In this document: piece after piece, positions 16,034-25,397 of the stretch
How the letters are laid out: the number at the start of each line of letters is the position of its first letter
How positions within the stretch are numbered: position 1 is the stretch's first letter
Origin: CAYUAI01 sp964442745
Lineage (GTDB): Bacteria > Pseudomonadota > Gammaproteobacteria > S012-40
DNA length: 28,552 bases
Assembly: GCA_964442745.1 (NCBI GenBank)
Contig: CAYUAI010000054.1
Span: 1-28,552 of the forward strand
Direction of reading: 5' to 3'
Translations under genes and position numbers: made by a program
Notes under the pieces: generated by a model
Seen by the model: the letters and a program-made list of their open reading frames with translations, nothing else
Told to the model about the DNA's origin: nothing
The model's database searches: none

Positions 16034-17399
16034 TTCGCCGCACATATTAGTGGTTGATGACGAAACTGATATTCGAGAATTGGTGCAAGATATTCTGGTT
16101 GATGAGGGATACAATGTAGCGATTGCCAGTAATGGAGAATTAGCTCGGCAAGCTTTTGCTGCAAAAAAACCTGATTTAGTCTTGCTAGATATCTGGATGC
16201 CGGATGTCGATGGTATTACGCTGTTAAAGGAATGGAATCAGGGAAATAAACCTGTCGTACCGGTGATAATGATGTCGGGTCATGGCACGGTGGAAACGGC
16301 GGTGGAGGCGACGCGAATTGGTGCTTTTGATTTTTTAGAGAAACCATTATCGCTTGGGAAATTATTGGTAACTGTCAAAAGTGCGCTGAATAAATCAACG
16401 CAAATGGTACACAATCCTATGGCCGCAGACTCGGTTTCCATGCCTGTTCATCGACCCATTGGGCGCAGCCAACGCATCCAACGCGTGCTAAAACAAGTGG
16501 AACATGTGGCGGCTAAAGAAAGTCCCGTGGTTCTTTTTGGTGAGCCTGGCGTTGGCAAGACCTACTGGGCTAAATATTTACACTCCATTAGCTCTCGGCG
16601 ATCTAAAATATTTCACGCTGTCGACGCTATATGGTTGAGCGAAGATGATGCGTTTGCCATTTTGTTTGGTTATGAGCATGACGGTATTGCTAGCCCAGGT
16701 TTGATTGAACAGGTGCAAGATGGTATCTTGTTAATCGAAAATGCATCCAAACTATCAAAAGCCGTTTTCGATCGACTGACAGCGGCTATTTCCTCCCGGT
16801 TTTATTTGCGTGCAGGCGGCATTCAACAATGTGCTATGCATGTTCGTTTATTATTTACCTATACGATCGAAAAAACAGCTGATAACGAGCAAGTGGTATT
16901 CGATCCCGCTTTGCAGCATCTCATTAGTATTCATTTGCCTCCATTACGGGAATATTTAGAAGACGTTCCTGAATTTTTGAATCATTTTGTGAAAATTTTG
17001 GAGTCGCAGGAACACTTACCTTATCGCATGTTTTCGGTGAGCGGGCAGAATAAACTGCGGCATTATTCATGGCCAGGCAATTTCCATGAAATGTATCATT
17101 TAGTTAAAAAATTACTGATGTTTGGTGGTGAGGAAGATATCACCTTAGTCGAAGTGGAAAAAGAGTTGTCAGCGTTTAAAAAACAACATATAAAAATAGA
17201 TGATGCGGAAATGTATTTCAAACTTCCCTTGAGAGATGCGAGAGATAAATTTGAAAAAATGTATCTCTCGTACCACTTGCAAGCATGTAATGGAAATGTG
17301 GGTAAAGTTGCATTAGTAGCCGGCATGGAAAGAACCCATTTGTATCGAAAAATTAGAGCGCTTGATATTGATTTAAAACAAGGGAAGTCTCGACCTTAG
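16023..17399 (+). CDS. ntrX: NtrX-type response regulator with degenerate AAA+ domain
   Basis: Receiver domain (about 6-120) with acidic VVDDE, phospho-acceptor D56 in LLDIWMPD, and K107. The AAA+ domain has a usable Walker A (GEPGVGKT, 173-180), but where sigma54 activators have the GAFTGA loop it reads FGYEHDGIASPG, and the Walker B position reads GILLIEN instead of a GTLFLDE-like form. The HLPPLRE segment remains, and a Fis-type helix-turn-helix closes the protein (KVALVAGMERTHLYRKI). It therefore probably binds DNA and responds to phosphorylation but may not drive sigma54 open-complex formation; that is inference. ATG at 16011 is an alternative start; neither has a clear ribosome-binding site. 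Partner kinase is the overlapping upstream gene. Confidence 0.9.
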   Translation: MIDNSPHILVVDDETDIRELVQDILVDEGYNVAIASNGELARQAFAAKKPDLVLLDIWMPDVDGITLLKEWNQGNKPVVPVIMMSGHGTVETAVEATRIGAFDFLEKPLSLGKLLVTVKSALNKSTQMVHNPMAADSVSMPVHRPIGRSQRIQRVLKQVEHVAAKESPVVLFGEPGVGKTYWAKYLHSISSRRSKIFHAVDAIWLSEDDAFAILFGYEHDGIASPGLIEQVQDGILLIENASKLSKAVFDRLTAAISSRFYLRAGGIQQCAMHVRLLFTYTIEKTADNEQVVFDPALQHLISIHLPPLREYLEDVPEFLNHFVKILESQEHLPYRMFSVSGQNKLRHYSWPGNFHEMYHLVKKLLMFGGEEDITLVEVEKELSAFKKQHIKIDDAEMYFKLPLRDARDKFEKMYLSYHLQACNGNVGKVALVAGMERTHLYRKIRALDIDLKQGKSRP

Positions 17400-17473
17400 G
17401 CGTGCATTACGTCGCTTTTTTCTAACCTGACGCATTTTAAAAAGAGTTTTTTAGTGAAATTTAAAATACATCT

Positions 17474-18850
17474 ATGAAAGTTATTATTTTAGGGGCCGGG
17501 CAAGTGGGTTCATCTGTTGCCGAGACACTTGCTAGTGAAGCCAATGATATTACTATTGTTGATCTTGATGCTCAGCGTATTCGAGAATTACAGGATCGAT
17601 TAGATTTGCGCGTGGTGCAAGGGCATGCTTCTCATCCCGACGTGTTACGAAGAGCGGGTGCAGAAGATGCGGATATGATTCTCGCCGTTACCAATCGTGA
17701 TGAAACCAATATGGTTGCTTGCCAAATTGCATATACACTGTTTCATACACCGACCAAAATTGCCAGAGTTCGAGCAAAAGCCTATTTAATGCATCCAGAA
17801 ATTTTCTCTCAAGAAGCGTTGCCTATTGATGTATTGATTAGTCCTGAGCAAGTGGTCACTGAATATATTCAACGACTCATTGAATTTCCCGAGGCGTTAC
17901 AAGTTTTGGATTTTGCTAATGGGAAGGTACGTTTAGTCGCGGTACGCGCTTATCATGGTGGTCCTCTAGTTGGTAATGAATTAAAAACGTTGCGAGAACA
18001 TATGCCTGGTATTCAAACTCGGGTGGCCGCGATATTCCGTAGAGGAAAACCGATCATTCCGAAAGGAAATACCATTATTGAAGTGGATGATGAGGTGTTT
18101 TTTATTGCGGCTCGAAAAAATATCCGAGTGGTGATGTCGGAGCTGAGAAGTTTGGTTAAGCCAGTGAAGCGAATTATTATTACCGGTGGCGGTAATATTG
18201 GCAAACGATTAGCCAAAGCTTTGGAAAATGATTATCAAGTAAAAGTGATTGATCATAACTTGGAACACAGCAGGGAAATTTCTGCTGAGCTGGAAAAAAC
18301 CATTGTGTTACACGGCGATGCGGCTGATGCTAACTTGTTGTTAGAAGAAAATATCGAAAACACAGATGTGTTTTGTTCTATGACGAATGATGATGAAGCC
18401 AATATTTTATCCGCGATGCTAGCTAAGCGATTAGGGGCACGAAAAGTGATGGCGATCATCAATCGTGGAGAATACGTTGATTTAGTACAAAGTGATTTAA
18501 TTGATATCGCCATTTCTCCTCAACAAGTGACTATTGGTAGCTTACTGGCACATGTACGGCGCGGAGATGTGGCGGTAGTGCATTCATTGCGCCGTGGAGC
18601 GGCTGAAGCAATCGAGGCCGTTGCTCATGGTGACAGAAAATCATCGAAAGTGGTTGGTCGATTAATTGGCGAGATTAAATTGCCGCTGGGTGCAACCATT
18701 GGTGCCATTGTCAGGAAAGATGAAGTATTTATCGCTAACAGAAAATTAATGATTGAAGCGGAAGACCATGTGGTTTTATTCGTGATTGATAAAAAACAAA
18801 TTATTGAAGTTGAACGTTTATTCCAGGTCGGGGTTAACTTTTTTCAATGA
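17474..18850 (+). CDS. trkA: Trk potassium uptake regulatory subunit TrkA
   Basis: Peripheral, nucleotide-binding subunit that gates the TrkH potassium channel. The 458-aa protein contains two tandem RCK units, each with a Rossmann NAD(H) site: GAGQVG near residue 7 and GGGNIG near residue 238, each followed about 20 residues later by the acidic residue that binds the ribose (VDLD and VIDHN). Each Rossmann half is followed by a TrkA-C domain. The length is that of the E. coli protein (458 aa). No clear Shine-Dalgarno precedes the ATG. trkH follows after 47 bases, and the two products form one complex. Confidence 0.97.
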   Translation: MKVIILGAGQVGSSVAETLASEANDITIVDLDAQRIRELQDRLDLRVVQGHASHPDVLRRAGAEDADMILAVTNRDETNMVACQIAYTLFHTPTKIARVRAKAYLMHPEIFSQEALPIDVLISPEQVVTEYIQRLIEFPEALQVLDFANGKVRLVAVRAYHGGPLVGNELKTLREHMPGIQTRVAAIFRRGKPIIPKGNTIIEVDDEVFFIAARKNIRVVMSELRSLVKPVKRIIITGGGNIGKRLAKALENDYQVKVIDHNLEHSREISAELEKTIVLHGDAADANLLLEENIENTDVFCSMTNDDEANILSAMLAKRLGARKVMAIINRGEYVDLVQSDLIDIAISPQQVTIGSLLAHVRRGDVAVVHSLRRGAAEAIEAVAHGDRKSSKVVGRLIGEIKLPLGATIGAIVRKDEVFIANRKLMIEAEDHVVLFVIDKKQIIEVERLFQVGVNFFQ

Positions 18851-18897
18851 GCTGCCATCCCTAAATCCATTCTTAAAAAATGTTAGGTTACTAAAAA

Positions 18898-20349
18898 ATG
18901 CAGCGTGCTGCCGTGCAACGAATATTAGGTTTACTGCTTATGTTGTCTAGCATCACCATGGTGCCGCCTGTATTGGTGTCATGGATTTATAATGATGGCG
19001 CGACGTTACCTTTTATTTTAGCCTTTTGTTTAACGCTCGTTGTCGGGTTGATTTGCTGGTTCCCGGTCCGTAAGTTTCGCAAGGAAATGCGACTACGCGA
19101 TGGATTTGTCGTAGTGGTGATGTTTTGGGGAGTACTTGGTTTAGGTGGGGCTGTTCCCTTAATGTTGTCGGCCGAACCGACACTGAGCGTCACTGATGCC
19201 GTTTTTGAGTCATTGTCTGGTTTGACCACGACGGGGGCGACGGTAATTACCGGCCTGGATACGCTACCTCATGCGATTTTGTATTATCGTCAGCAACTGC
19301 AATGGTTGGGTGGGATGGGCATTATTGTGTTAGCCGTTGCAGTATTGCCCATGTTAGGCATTGGTGGGATGCAGTTATACCGTGCGGAGACACCTGGTCC
19401 GATGAAAGATAATAAATTAACGCCAAGAATCACCGAAACAGCCAAAGCGCTTTGGTATATCTATTTGGGATTGACGGTGAGCTGTGCCATTGCTTATTGG
19501 CTGGCTGGCATGAGTGGTTTTGATGCCATTGCACATAGTTTTTCCACTGTTGCGATTGGCGGTTTTTCAACGCATGATCAGAGTATGGGGTATTTTGATA
19601 GTGCGCTCATTGAATCAGTTGCGGTGGTTTTTATGCTGCTCGCCGGGGTTAATTTTTCGTTGCATTTTGTTGCTTGGCGGAACTTTACACTGCGTCCCTA
19701 TTTTGCTGATGAAGAATTTAAAACGTATATTAAATTATTGTTTTTGGTCGCCATTGTCACTGTCACCTATTTGTTTTTAACCAGCACATTTGGTTCGTTT
19801 GGTAGTGCGCTGCATCATGGTATTTTTCAAGTGGTTTCTATTGGAACGACGACGGGGTTTACCACCGCAGAATACCATAATTGGCCGGGTTTTCTGCCGG
19901 TATTACTGTTGTTGATCAGTTTTGTGGGTGGCTGTGCCGGGTCGACTGGTGGTGGTATGAAGGTGATTCGCGTACTGTTATTATTTAAACAGGGCTCGCG
20001 GGAAGTGGTGAGGTTGGTGCATCCTAATGCTCAATTGCCAGTAAAAATGAGTGGCAAGGTTTTAGAGGAGCGGGTGATTGATTCTGTCTGGGGCTTTTTT
20101 TCGTTATACATGGCTTGTTTTAGTGTGATGGCGTTGATTTTAGCCGCCTCGGGTTTGGATTTGATTACTGCATTTTCTGCGGTGGCGGCTTGCATGAATA
20201 ATTTAGGGCCGGGTCTCGGTGAAGTAGGTTTGTCTTACAGTGGGATCAACGATATTGCTAAATGGGTGTTATGTTTTGCAATGTTATTAGGACGTTTGGA
20301 AATTTTTACTTTGTTAGTATTATTTACACCGGCTTTTTGGCGGAAATAA
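18898..20349 (+). CDS. trkH: Trk potassium uptake transporter TrkH
   Basis: Inner-membrane potassium channel/transporter of the SKT superfamily, 483 aa, with four membrane-pore-membrane repeats. Selectivity-filter regions are recognisable as SGLTTTGATV, STVAIGGFSTHD, SIGTTTGFTTAEYH and ACMNNLGPGLG, with the filter glycines kept. The GGCAGSTGGGMKVIR segment lies in the inner helix region of the third repeat. The gene directly follows trkA, completing a TrkAH system. A TTAGG sequence about ten bases before the ATG may serve as ribosome-binding site. The small methyltransferase gene follows after 14 bases. Confidence 0.97.
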   Translation: MQRAAVQRILGLLLMLSSITMVPPVLVSWIYNDGATLPFILAFCLTLVVGLICWFPVRKFRKEMRLRDGFVVVVMFWGVLGLGGAVPLMLSAEPTLSVTDAVFESLSGLTTTGATVITGLDTLPHAILYYRQQLQWLGGMGIIVLAVAVLPMLGIGGMQLYRAETPGPMKDNKLTPRITETAKALWYIYLGLTVSCAIAYWLAGMSGFDAIAHSFSTVAIGGFSTHDQSMGYFDSALIESVAVVFMLLAGVNFSLHFVAWRNFTLRPYFADEEFKTYIKLLFLVAIVTVTYLFLTSTFGSFGSALHHGIFQVVSIGTTTGFTTAEYHNWPGFLPVLLLLISFVGGCAGSTGGGMKVIRVLLLFKQGSREVVRLVHPNAQLPVKMSGKVLEERVIDSVWGFFSLYMACFSVMALILAASGLDLITAFSAVAACMNNLGPGLGEVGLSYSGINDIAKWVLCFAMLLGRLEIFTLLVLFTPAFWRK

Positions 20350-20363
20350 GGAAGGGTGAGCGG

Positions 20364-20951
20364 ATGGGAACTAATAAAACCCAGCAAAAATGGAATACCA
20401 TTTATCAAGATGCAAATATTGGCGATTTAACGCCTCCCCTGGTGCTTAGCGAAAATGCGTTTCTGCTCGCGGGCGGAGGCACAGCCTTTGATCTGGCGAG
20501 TGGTTTAGGGGGGAGCGCTATTTATCTTGCACGGCATGGGTTTACGGTAACCGCTTGGGATATTTCGGACGTGGCGATGCAAAAACTCGCGGCTTATGCG
20601 AGGCATCACAGGTTGGCTATTCAGGCAGAAACCCATGACATGAGCTTAGATAAACCATTGCCAAATAGCTTTGATGTCATTGTGGGGTGCCACTATTTAG
20701 ATCGATCATTAATGCCGGTGTTGATGCATGCCTTAAAGCCGGGCGGTTTAATTTTCTACCAGACATTTTTGCAAGAAACAACGGATGATTCTCGCGGGCC
20801 AAGTGATATGAATTATCGCTTGGCAAATAACGAATTGTTAGCCTTGTTTAACGGATTGCGCATTATCGTATACCGGGAAAACGGTTTGCTGGGTGATTTA
20901 ACCCAAGGTCTACGAAATGAGGCGATGATTGTGGCACAAAAGAATGATTAA
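20364..20951 (+). CDS. TehB-like class I SAM-dependent methyltransferase
   Basis: A 195-aa soluble protein. The start at 20364 is chosen because purine-rich GGAAGGGTGAGCGG directly precedes it; a longer frame from 20262 would run inside trkH. The SAM-binding motif I reads FDLASGLGGSAIYLAR, followed by the motif II acidic residue in VTAWDIS, and motif IV/post-I region FDVIVGCHYLDR; LKPGGLIFYQTF is the usual strand-5 region. It resembles TehB/thiopurine-type small-molecule methyltransferases. The substrate cannot be told. It is the last gene before the terminator of this run. Confidence 0.85.
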   Translation: MGTNKTQQKWNTIYQDANIGDLTPPLVLSENAFLLAGGGTAFDLASGLGGSAIYLARHGFTVTAWDISDVAMQKLAAYARHHRLAIQAETHDMSLDKPLPNSFDVIVGCHYLDRSLMPVLMHALKPGGLIFYQTFLQETTDDSRGPSDMNYRLANNELLALFNGLRIIVYRENGLLGDLTQGLRNEAMIVAQKND

Positions 20952-21013
20952 TGGGTTTCCGTCGTAGGCTTTCCATTCTCGGACAGCCTCCTAGGCGGAG
21001 CCCATTTTATTTT
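20952..21013 (+). terminator. Intrinsic terminator closing the def-to-methyltransferase run
   Basis: TGGG-TT-TCCG (20952-20961) pairs with CGGA-G-CCCA (20996-21004), with a further inner stem AGGCT/AGCCT, and is followed at once by TTTTATTTT (21005-21013). It starts at the methyltransferase stop. On the opposite strand there is no T-run, so it mainly serves the plus strand. Confidence 0.7.
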
Positions 21014-21021
21014 CATTCTGG

Positions 21022-22161
21022 TTAGAGTAAGTTTAACGAGCCTCCCGTGAGATTGTCTTTATCGTCTTTTAAAGACAAATCAAGGGTTTCATTTGGTCTA
21101 TTGGCTTCTTCCAAGTTTATCCTGATACGTAAGTTATTGGCGGAGTCGGCATTACGTAAAGCTTCTTCCATGTTGATTTTTCCTGCTTTGTAGAGTTGGT
21201 AAAGTGCAAAGTCAAAGGTTTGCATACCGAGGTTTTCCGATTTTTCCATCACGGCTTTCATTTCGTGAAAATCACCTTTTAGGATGAGATCAGCAATCAG
21301 TGGGCTAGAAATTAAGATTTCAATGGCTACGGTACGTTTCTGTTCAGGGGTTTGTATTAATCGTTGTGAAATAATGGCGCGTGTATTCAGTGCTAAATCC
21401 ATGAGTACTTGTTTTCTTCGGTCATCTGAGAAGAAATTGACGATGCGATCGAAGGCTTGATTGGCGTTATTGGCGTGTAGGGTAGATAAAACGAGATGTC
21501 CGGTTTCGGCAAAGGCGATGGCGTGTTCCATGGTTTCACGGTCGCGTATCTCACCGATTAGGATAACATCAGGTGCTTGCCGCAAAGTATTTTTTAACGC
21601 ATCGGCATAGCTATGGGTATCAATGCCAACTTCACGCTGATTGACGATGGATTTTTTGTGTTGATGGATAAATTCAATGGGATCTTCGATGGTAATGATG
21701 TGGCCGCCAGTTTTCGAATTACGATAATCGACTAAAGAGGCCATGGTGGTTGATTTACCTGTCCCGGTTCCGCCAACGAATAAGACTAAGCCGCGTGGTT
21801 GCATGACGATTTTTTTTAATACGTCAGGTAGTTGAAGATTCTCCGGGGAAGGGATGTCGGTTTTGATGTGCCGTACCACCATTCCTACCTGGTTACGTTG
21901 TTTAAAAATATTGACGCGGAAGCGACCAATACCGCGCTCTGATAGCGCTAAATTCATCTCAGGGGTATCATCAAATGCTTCACGCGCTTCATCGTCCATG
22001 AGTTGATAAGCGATGACTTTGACCCGATTGGGTGGTAAGACTGCATCCTCAATGGCTTTTAATTTTCCATGGACTTTGACGGTAGGAGGGGCCGCTGTGG
22101 TAAGGTAAAGGTCAGAGGCCTCGTATTTGACCATGATTTTTAAGTAGTCTTGGAGTTCCAT
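21022..22161 (-). CDS. pilU: Type IV pilus retraction ATPase PilU
   Basis: A hexameric secretion-type ATPase that helps PilT retract type IV pili. The Walker A motif GGTGTGKST spans 130-138, followed by the Asp box (IIIEDP-like, here ITIEDPIEFIHQHKK), Walker B (DVILIGEIRD) and the His box (STLHANNANQAFDRI). The AETGHLVLSTLHANNANQAFDRI region and IEDPIE-IHQH fit PilU better than PilT. An open frame extends to a TTG at 22218, but the promoter -35 box lies exactly there, and AAGGG (22172-22176) precedes the ATG at 22161, giving 379 aa, close to the usual PilU size. pilT is not in the window. Confidence 0.94.
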   Translation of the reverse strand: MELQDYLKIMVKYEASDLYLTTAAPPTVKVHGKLKAIEDAVLPPNRVKVIAYQLMDDEAREAFDDTPEMNLALSERGIGRFRVNIFKQRNQVGMVVRHIKTDIPSPENLQLPDVLKKIVMQPRGLVLFVGGTGTGKSTTMASLVDYRNSKTGGHIITIEDPIEFIHQHKKSIVNQREVGIDTHSYADALKNTLRQAPDVILIGEIRDRETMEHAIAFAETGHLVLSTLHANNANQAFDRIVNFFSDDRRKQVLMDLALNTRAIISQRLIQTPEQKRTVAIEILISSPLIADLILKGDFHEMKAVMEKSENLGMQTFDFALYQLYKAGKINMEEALRNADSANNLRIRINLEEANRPNETLDLSLKDDKDNLTGGSLNLL

Positions 22162-22171
22162 TGGCTTATTG

Positions 22172-22176
22172 CCCTT
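22172..22176 (-). promoter_or_regulatory. Ribosome-binding site of pilU
   Basis: Reads AAGGG on the minus strand, ten bases before the ATG at 22161, and decides this start over the upstream TTG. Confidence 0.55.
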
Positions 22177-22189
22177 GCATAATAATTTG

Positions 22190-22218
22190 TTTATATAGTG
22201 CTGTTGTTGTATCGACAA
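22190..22218 (-). promoter_or_regulatory. Sigma70-type promoter of pilU
   Basis: On the minus strand a TTGTCG -35 box (22213-22218) lies 17 bases from a TATAAA -10 box (22190-22195), matching consensus at four and five of six positions. Transcription would begin near 22183, leaving a leader of about 22 bases. Confidence 0.55.
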
Positions 22219-22337
22219 GCTGAAAACTCTCTTTAATTTTAAGTGTTGGGTGGGCCGTTAAATGGTTGTCGCTAAAAGGTAGGCGACGTGGCAAAAATAA
22301 ATTATTATGAACTGCTTAGAGCGAAATAGGTAAACTT

Positions 22338-25259
22338 ATGTATCGCGATATTTTACAGGAGGAAGCACTCTCCCTTCAAATGAAAGAAGAGATCAGTTTG
22401 AAATTGTCTCGTTTTTGGCAAGCAGTTGAAGAACAAGATATTGTTTTTGAAGAACATCAGCTACCTGCAGAGACAATAGCTGTATGGTTAATGAGTGATT
22501 TTGTCTATACCTGTTGTTTGCGGCAGCCTGCTTTGCTGTTGGATTTATTGGGATCGGGTGCGTTAGATAACGCGTACAAAAGTGATGAATTATTGAATAG
22601 ACTCGTTGCACTTTGCCATCCTATTACCGATTTTGATGGCTTGTCTCGTGTATTGCGCGAGTTTCGTCGACGTGAAATGGTGCGTATTGCTTGGCGAGAT
22701 TTAGCGGGTTTGGCTGAGTTGAACGAAACGTTAACTGATTTATCTGCCCTGGCGGATGCCTGTGTGCAACAGGGTTTAGCACAGTTGATGCTTTGGCAGA
22801 GCCAGCAAGATGGCCAGCCTTGTGATCGTGCGGGTCAAAAAATGCAGCTGGTGGTGTTAGGCATGGGCAAGTTAGGTGCCTTTGAGCTAAATTATTCGTC
22901 AGACATCGATCTGATTTTTGCTTATCCTGAGGAGGGCCAAATCCAAGGAGGAGAGGCAAATAATTTGTGTAGCCAGTTTTTTGTTCGTCTCACGCAAAAA
23001 TTAATTAAATTATTAAACGATAATACGGAGCATGGGTTTGTTTTTCGGGTGGATGCTCGGCTTCGACCTTTTGGCAACAGTGGGCAAATTGCGCTGAGTT
23101 TTGATGCGATGGAATATTATTACGAGCATCATGGCCGGGAATGGGAGCGTTATGCGCTCGTCAAGGCGAGAGTTATCGCTGGCGATACGAAGGCGGGAAA
23201 TGAATTATTAAGCCGGTTACGGCCTTTTGTTTATCGCCGCTATCTTGATTATGGTGCCTTTGAATCATTACGTGAGATGAAGCGTATGATTGCCCTTGAA
23301 GTACAACGTAAGGGATTGACTCATAATGTCAAATTAGGTGCGGGTGGTATTCGGGAAATTGAGTTTATCGGGCAGGCGTTTCAGCTCATTCGTGGCGGTC
23401 AAGATAAACGGCTTCGCCAGCGACAAATTCTTACCATACTCCGCGTTTTGGTGGATTGCCAAATTTTACCTCAATATGTGGTGGATGGTTTGACTCAGGC
23501 CTATATTTTTTTGCGGCGAACAGAAAATCGTCTGCAAGCCTTTAATGATCAGCAAACCCATGTATTGCCGACAGATCCGCTGGCGCAATGGCGATTGGCG
23601 TTTGCCATGGGTTTTGTGGATTGGCGGGCATTTAAAGAGTGTCTGGATAATCACATGTCGTTAGTGCATGAGCACTTTGAACAGGTTTTCAGTTCACCCC
23701 AAGGGGAGCGGGTTGAGGCGGATGCCTCGGATCAATTATCGTTGGAATTGAGTGCCATTTGGCAGGCTCAATTGACACCGCTACAAGCCATTACCCTATT
23801 AGAAAAAACCAATTTTTCAGCGGGTGATAAGGCTTATCGATTGATCTCTGGATTAAGGAATAGTCCCGCGTATTCGTCGCTCAGCCATCGTGGACGAGAC
23901 CGCATGGACCGCTTGATGCCTTTGTTATTGGCGGCAATTTCAGCGGTAGCGGCACCTGATATTTGTTTATTGCGCATTATTAACCTGTTAGAAGCGGTTA
24001 TTCGGCGAAGTGCCTATTTAGCTTTGTTGATTGAATATCCGATGGCTTTGTCACAGCTTGTGAAATTGTGTGCGGTGAGTCCTTGGATTGCTGATTTGAT
24101 TACCCGTTATCCATTATTGTTGGATGAGTTATTGGATCCGCGTCGTTTATATACGCCGATTGTATTTGCTGAGCTAAACGAAGAATTGGCAATCCGGTTC
24201 CAGAGCGTGGAGCCGGATGATGTTGAGCAAGAAATGGACGTTTTGCGTCAGTTTCGTTTAACCCATACGCTTCGGGTGGCGGCGGCAGAGTTAACCGATG
24301 TGATGCCGGTGGCTAAAGTGAGTGATTATTTAACCGACTTGGCCTATGTGATCGTCAATAAAGTATTGCAGTTAGCCTGGCATTATTTAACTCAGCGGCA
24401 TGGGGTTCCGCAATTTGAACGGAGCGGTCAAACTCGGCAGGCTGGATTTGCGGTGATTGCGTTTGGCAAGATGGGTGGTTATGAGTTAGGCTTTGGTTCC
24501 GATTTAGACTTGGTATTTTTACACAATAGCCAAGCGGAAAATCAATACACGAATGGCGAAAAATGTGTGGATAATAGTGTTTTTTTTGCGCGCCTTGGGC
24601 AGCGCATTATTCATTATTTAAACACGCCAACCGCCAGTGGCTTCTTATATGAGGTGGATACTCGTTTGCGCCCGAGTGGTGGATCGGGTTTATTAGTGAG
24701 CAGTATCGAGAGTTTTGCCACCTATCAAGCCGAGCAAGCTTGGACCTGGGAGCATCAAGCGTTGGTTCGGGCTAGAGGCATTGCTGGTGATTCGCTGATC
24801 ATGACTGAATTTGATCAAGTTCGACAAAATATATTACGACAATCTCGTCATATTGAGCGTCTGACAGCGGATGTGCGAGAAATGCGTCAGCGGATGCGCC
24901 GTGAATTATTGACCCGACGTCAACATTGTTTTGATTTAAAGCAAGGGGTCGGTGGTATTAGTGATATTGAGTTTATTGTTCAATATTTAGCGCTTCGCTG
25001 GGCGAATCAGTACCCAAGCATTGTGGAGCATACCGACAATTTACGCATTTTAGAAGCACTTGTCGCTTGTCAGCGGTTAACAAAGGCAACGGCAACGAGG
25101 TTGGCTGATATCTATTTAAGCTATCGGCATCGTGTGCATGAGTTAAACTTACAAAGATTGCCTCATGTTGTTGATGATTCAGAATTTCGGGAATCGCGTT
25201 CTCAGGTAGCGCAAGTATGGCAGGATTTGTTTAAAGAATCTGCACCACAGGGAGGCTAG
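22338..25259 (+). CDS. glnE: Glutamine synthetase adenylyltransferase/deadenylylase
   Basis: Bifunctional 973-aa enzyme that adds AMP to glutamine synthetase (inactivating it) and removes it again, under control of PII. Two nucleotidyltransferase domains are visible: the N-terminal deadenylylase with GKLGAFELNYSSDIDLIF (D189 and D191 as metal ligands) and the C-terminal adenylylase with GKMGGYELGFGSDLDLVF (D722 and D724). Each is followed by VDxRLRPxG and a helical domain containing GVGGISDIEFIVQ- or GAGGIREIEFIGQ-type motifs. Length is normal and no motif is missing. An AGG-rich site lies seven bases before the ATG. It is divergent from pilU and leads towards ilvE. Confidence 0.98.
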   Translation: MYRDILQEEALSLQMKEEISLKLSRFWQAVEEQDIVFEEHQLPAETIAVWLMSDFVYTCCLRQPALLLDLLGSGALDNAYKSDELLNRLVALCHPITDFDGLSRVLREFRRREMVRIAWRDLAGLAELNETLTDLSALADACVQQGLAQLMLWQSQQDGQPCDRAGQKMQLVVLGMGKLGAFELNYSSDIDLIFAYPEEGQIQGGEANNLCSQFFVRLTQKLIKLLNDNTEHGFVFRVDARLRPFGNSGQIALSFDAMEYYYEHHGREWERYALVKARVIAGDTKAGNELLSRLRPFVYRRYLDYGAFESLREMKRMIALEVQRKGLTHNVKLGAGGIREIEFIGQAFQLIRGGQDKRLRQRQILTILRVLVDCQILPQYVVDGLTQAYIFLRRTENRLQAFNDQQTHVLPTDPLAQWRLAFAMGFVDWRAFKECLDNHMSLVHEHFEQVFSSPQGERVEADASDQLSLELSAIWQAQLTPLQAITLLEKTNFSAGDKAYRLISGLRNSPAYSSLSHRGRDRMDRLMPLLLAAISAVAAPDICLLRIINLLEAVIRRSAYLALLIEYPMALSQLVKLCAVSPWIADLITRYPLLLDELLDPRRLYTPIVFAELNEELAIRFQSVEPDDVEQEMDVLRQFRLTHTLRVAAAELTDVMPVAKVSDYLTDLAYVIVNKVLQLAWHYLTQRHGVPQFERSGQTRQAGFAVIAFGKMGGYELGFGSDLDLVFLHNSQAENQYTNGEKCVDNSVFFARLGQRIIHYLNTPTASGFLYEVDTRLRPSGGSGLLVSSIESFATYQAEQAWTWEHQALVRARGIAGDSLIMTEFDQVRQNILRQSRHIERLTADVREMRQRMRRELLTRRQHCFDLKQGVGGISDIEFIVQYLALRWANQYPSIVEHTDNLRILEALVACQRLTKATATRLADIYLSYRHRVHELNLQRLPHVVDDSEFRESRSQVAQVWQDLFKESAPQGG

Positions 25260-25384
25260 AACTAGAATAGATGGCGCTAGTGAACCGTGAGTTATTTAAG
25301 TCTCCGTAGCATAACCCGAAATATTTATCGATGGGATCTCATGGTCCTTAGGTAATCATTTTAGCGAATACTTTATAATCTATT

Positions 25385-25391
25385 GAAGGAG
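25385..25391 (+). promoter_or_regulatory. Ribosome-binding site that fixes the ilvE start
   Basis: GAAGGAG lies six bases before the ATG at 25398. An in-frame TTG at 25383 overlaps this site and is therefore rejected as start. A TATAAT (25374-25379) just upstream has no good -35 partner. Confidence 0.8.
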
Positions 25392-25397
25392 TGCCTT

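Noticed and set aside
17400..17440. Possible terminator between ntrX and trkA ending in a T-run
   Set aside because: The stem next to the T6 run is only about three base pairs, too weak to support a terminator; ntrX and trkA are likely transcribed together.
22624..22959. 111-codon frame antisense to glnE
   Set aside because: Shadow of the first nucleotidyltransferase domain of GlnE.
25374..25379. TATAAT as an ilvE promoter
   Set aside because: No good -35 box, and the predicted start would fall at the edge of the ribosome-binding site; it may be chance in an AT-rich segment.
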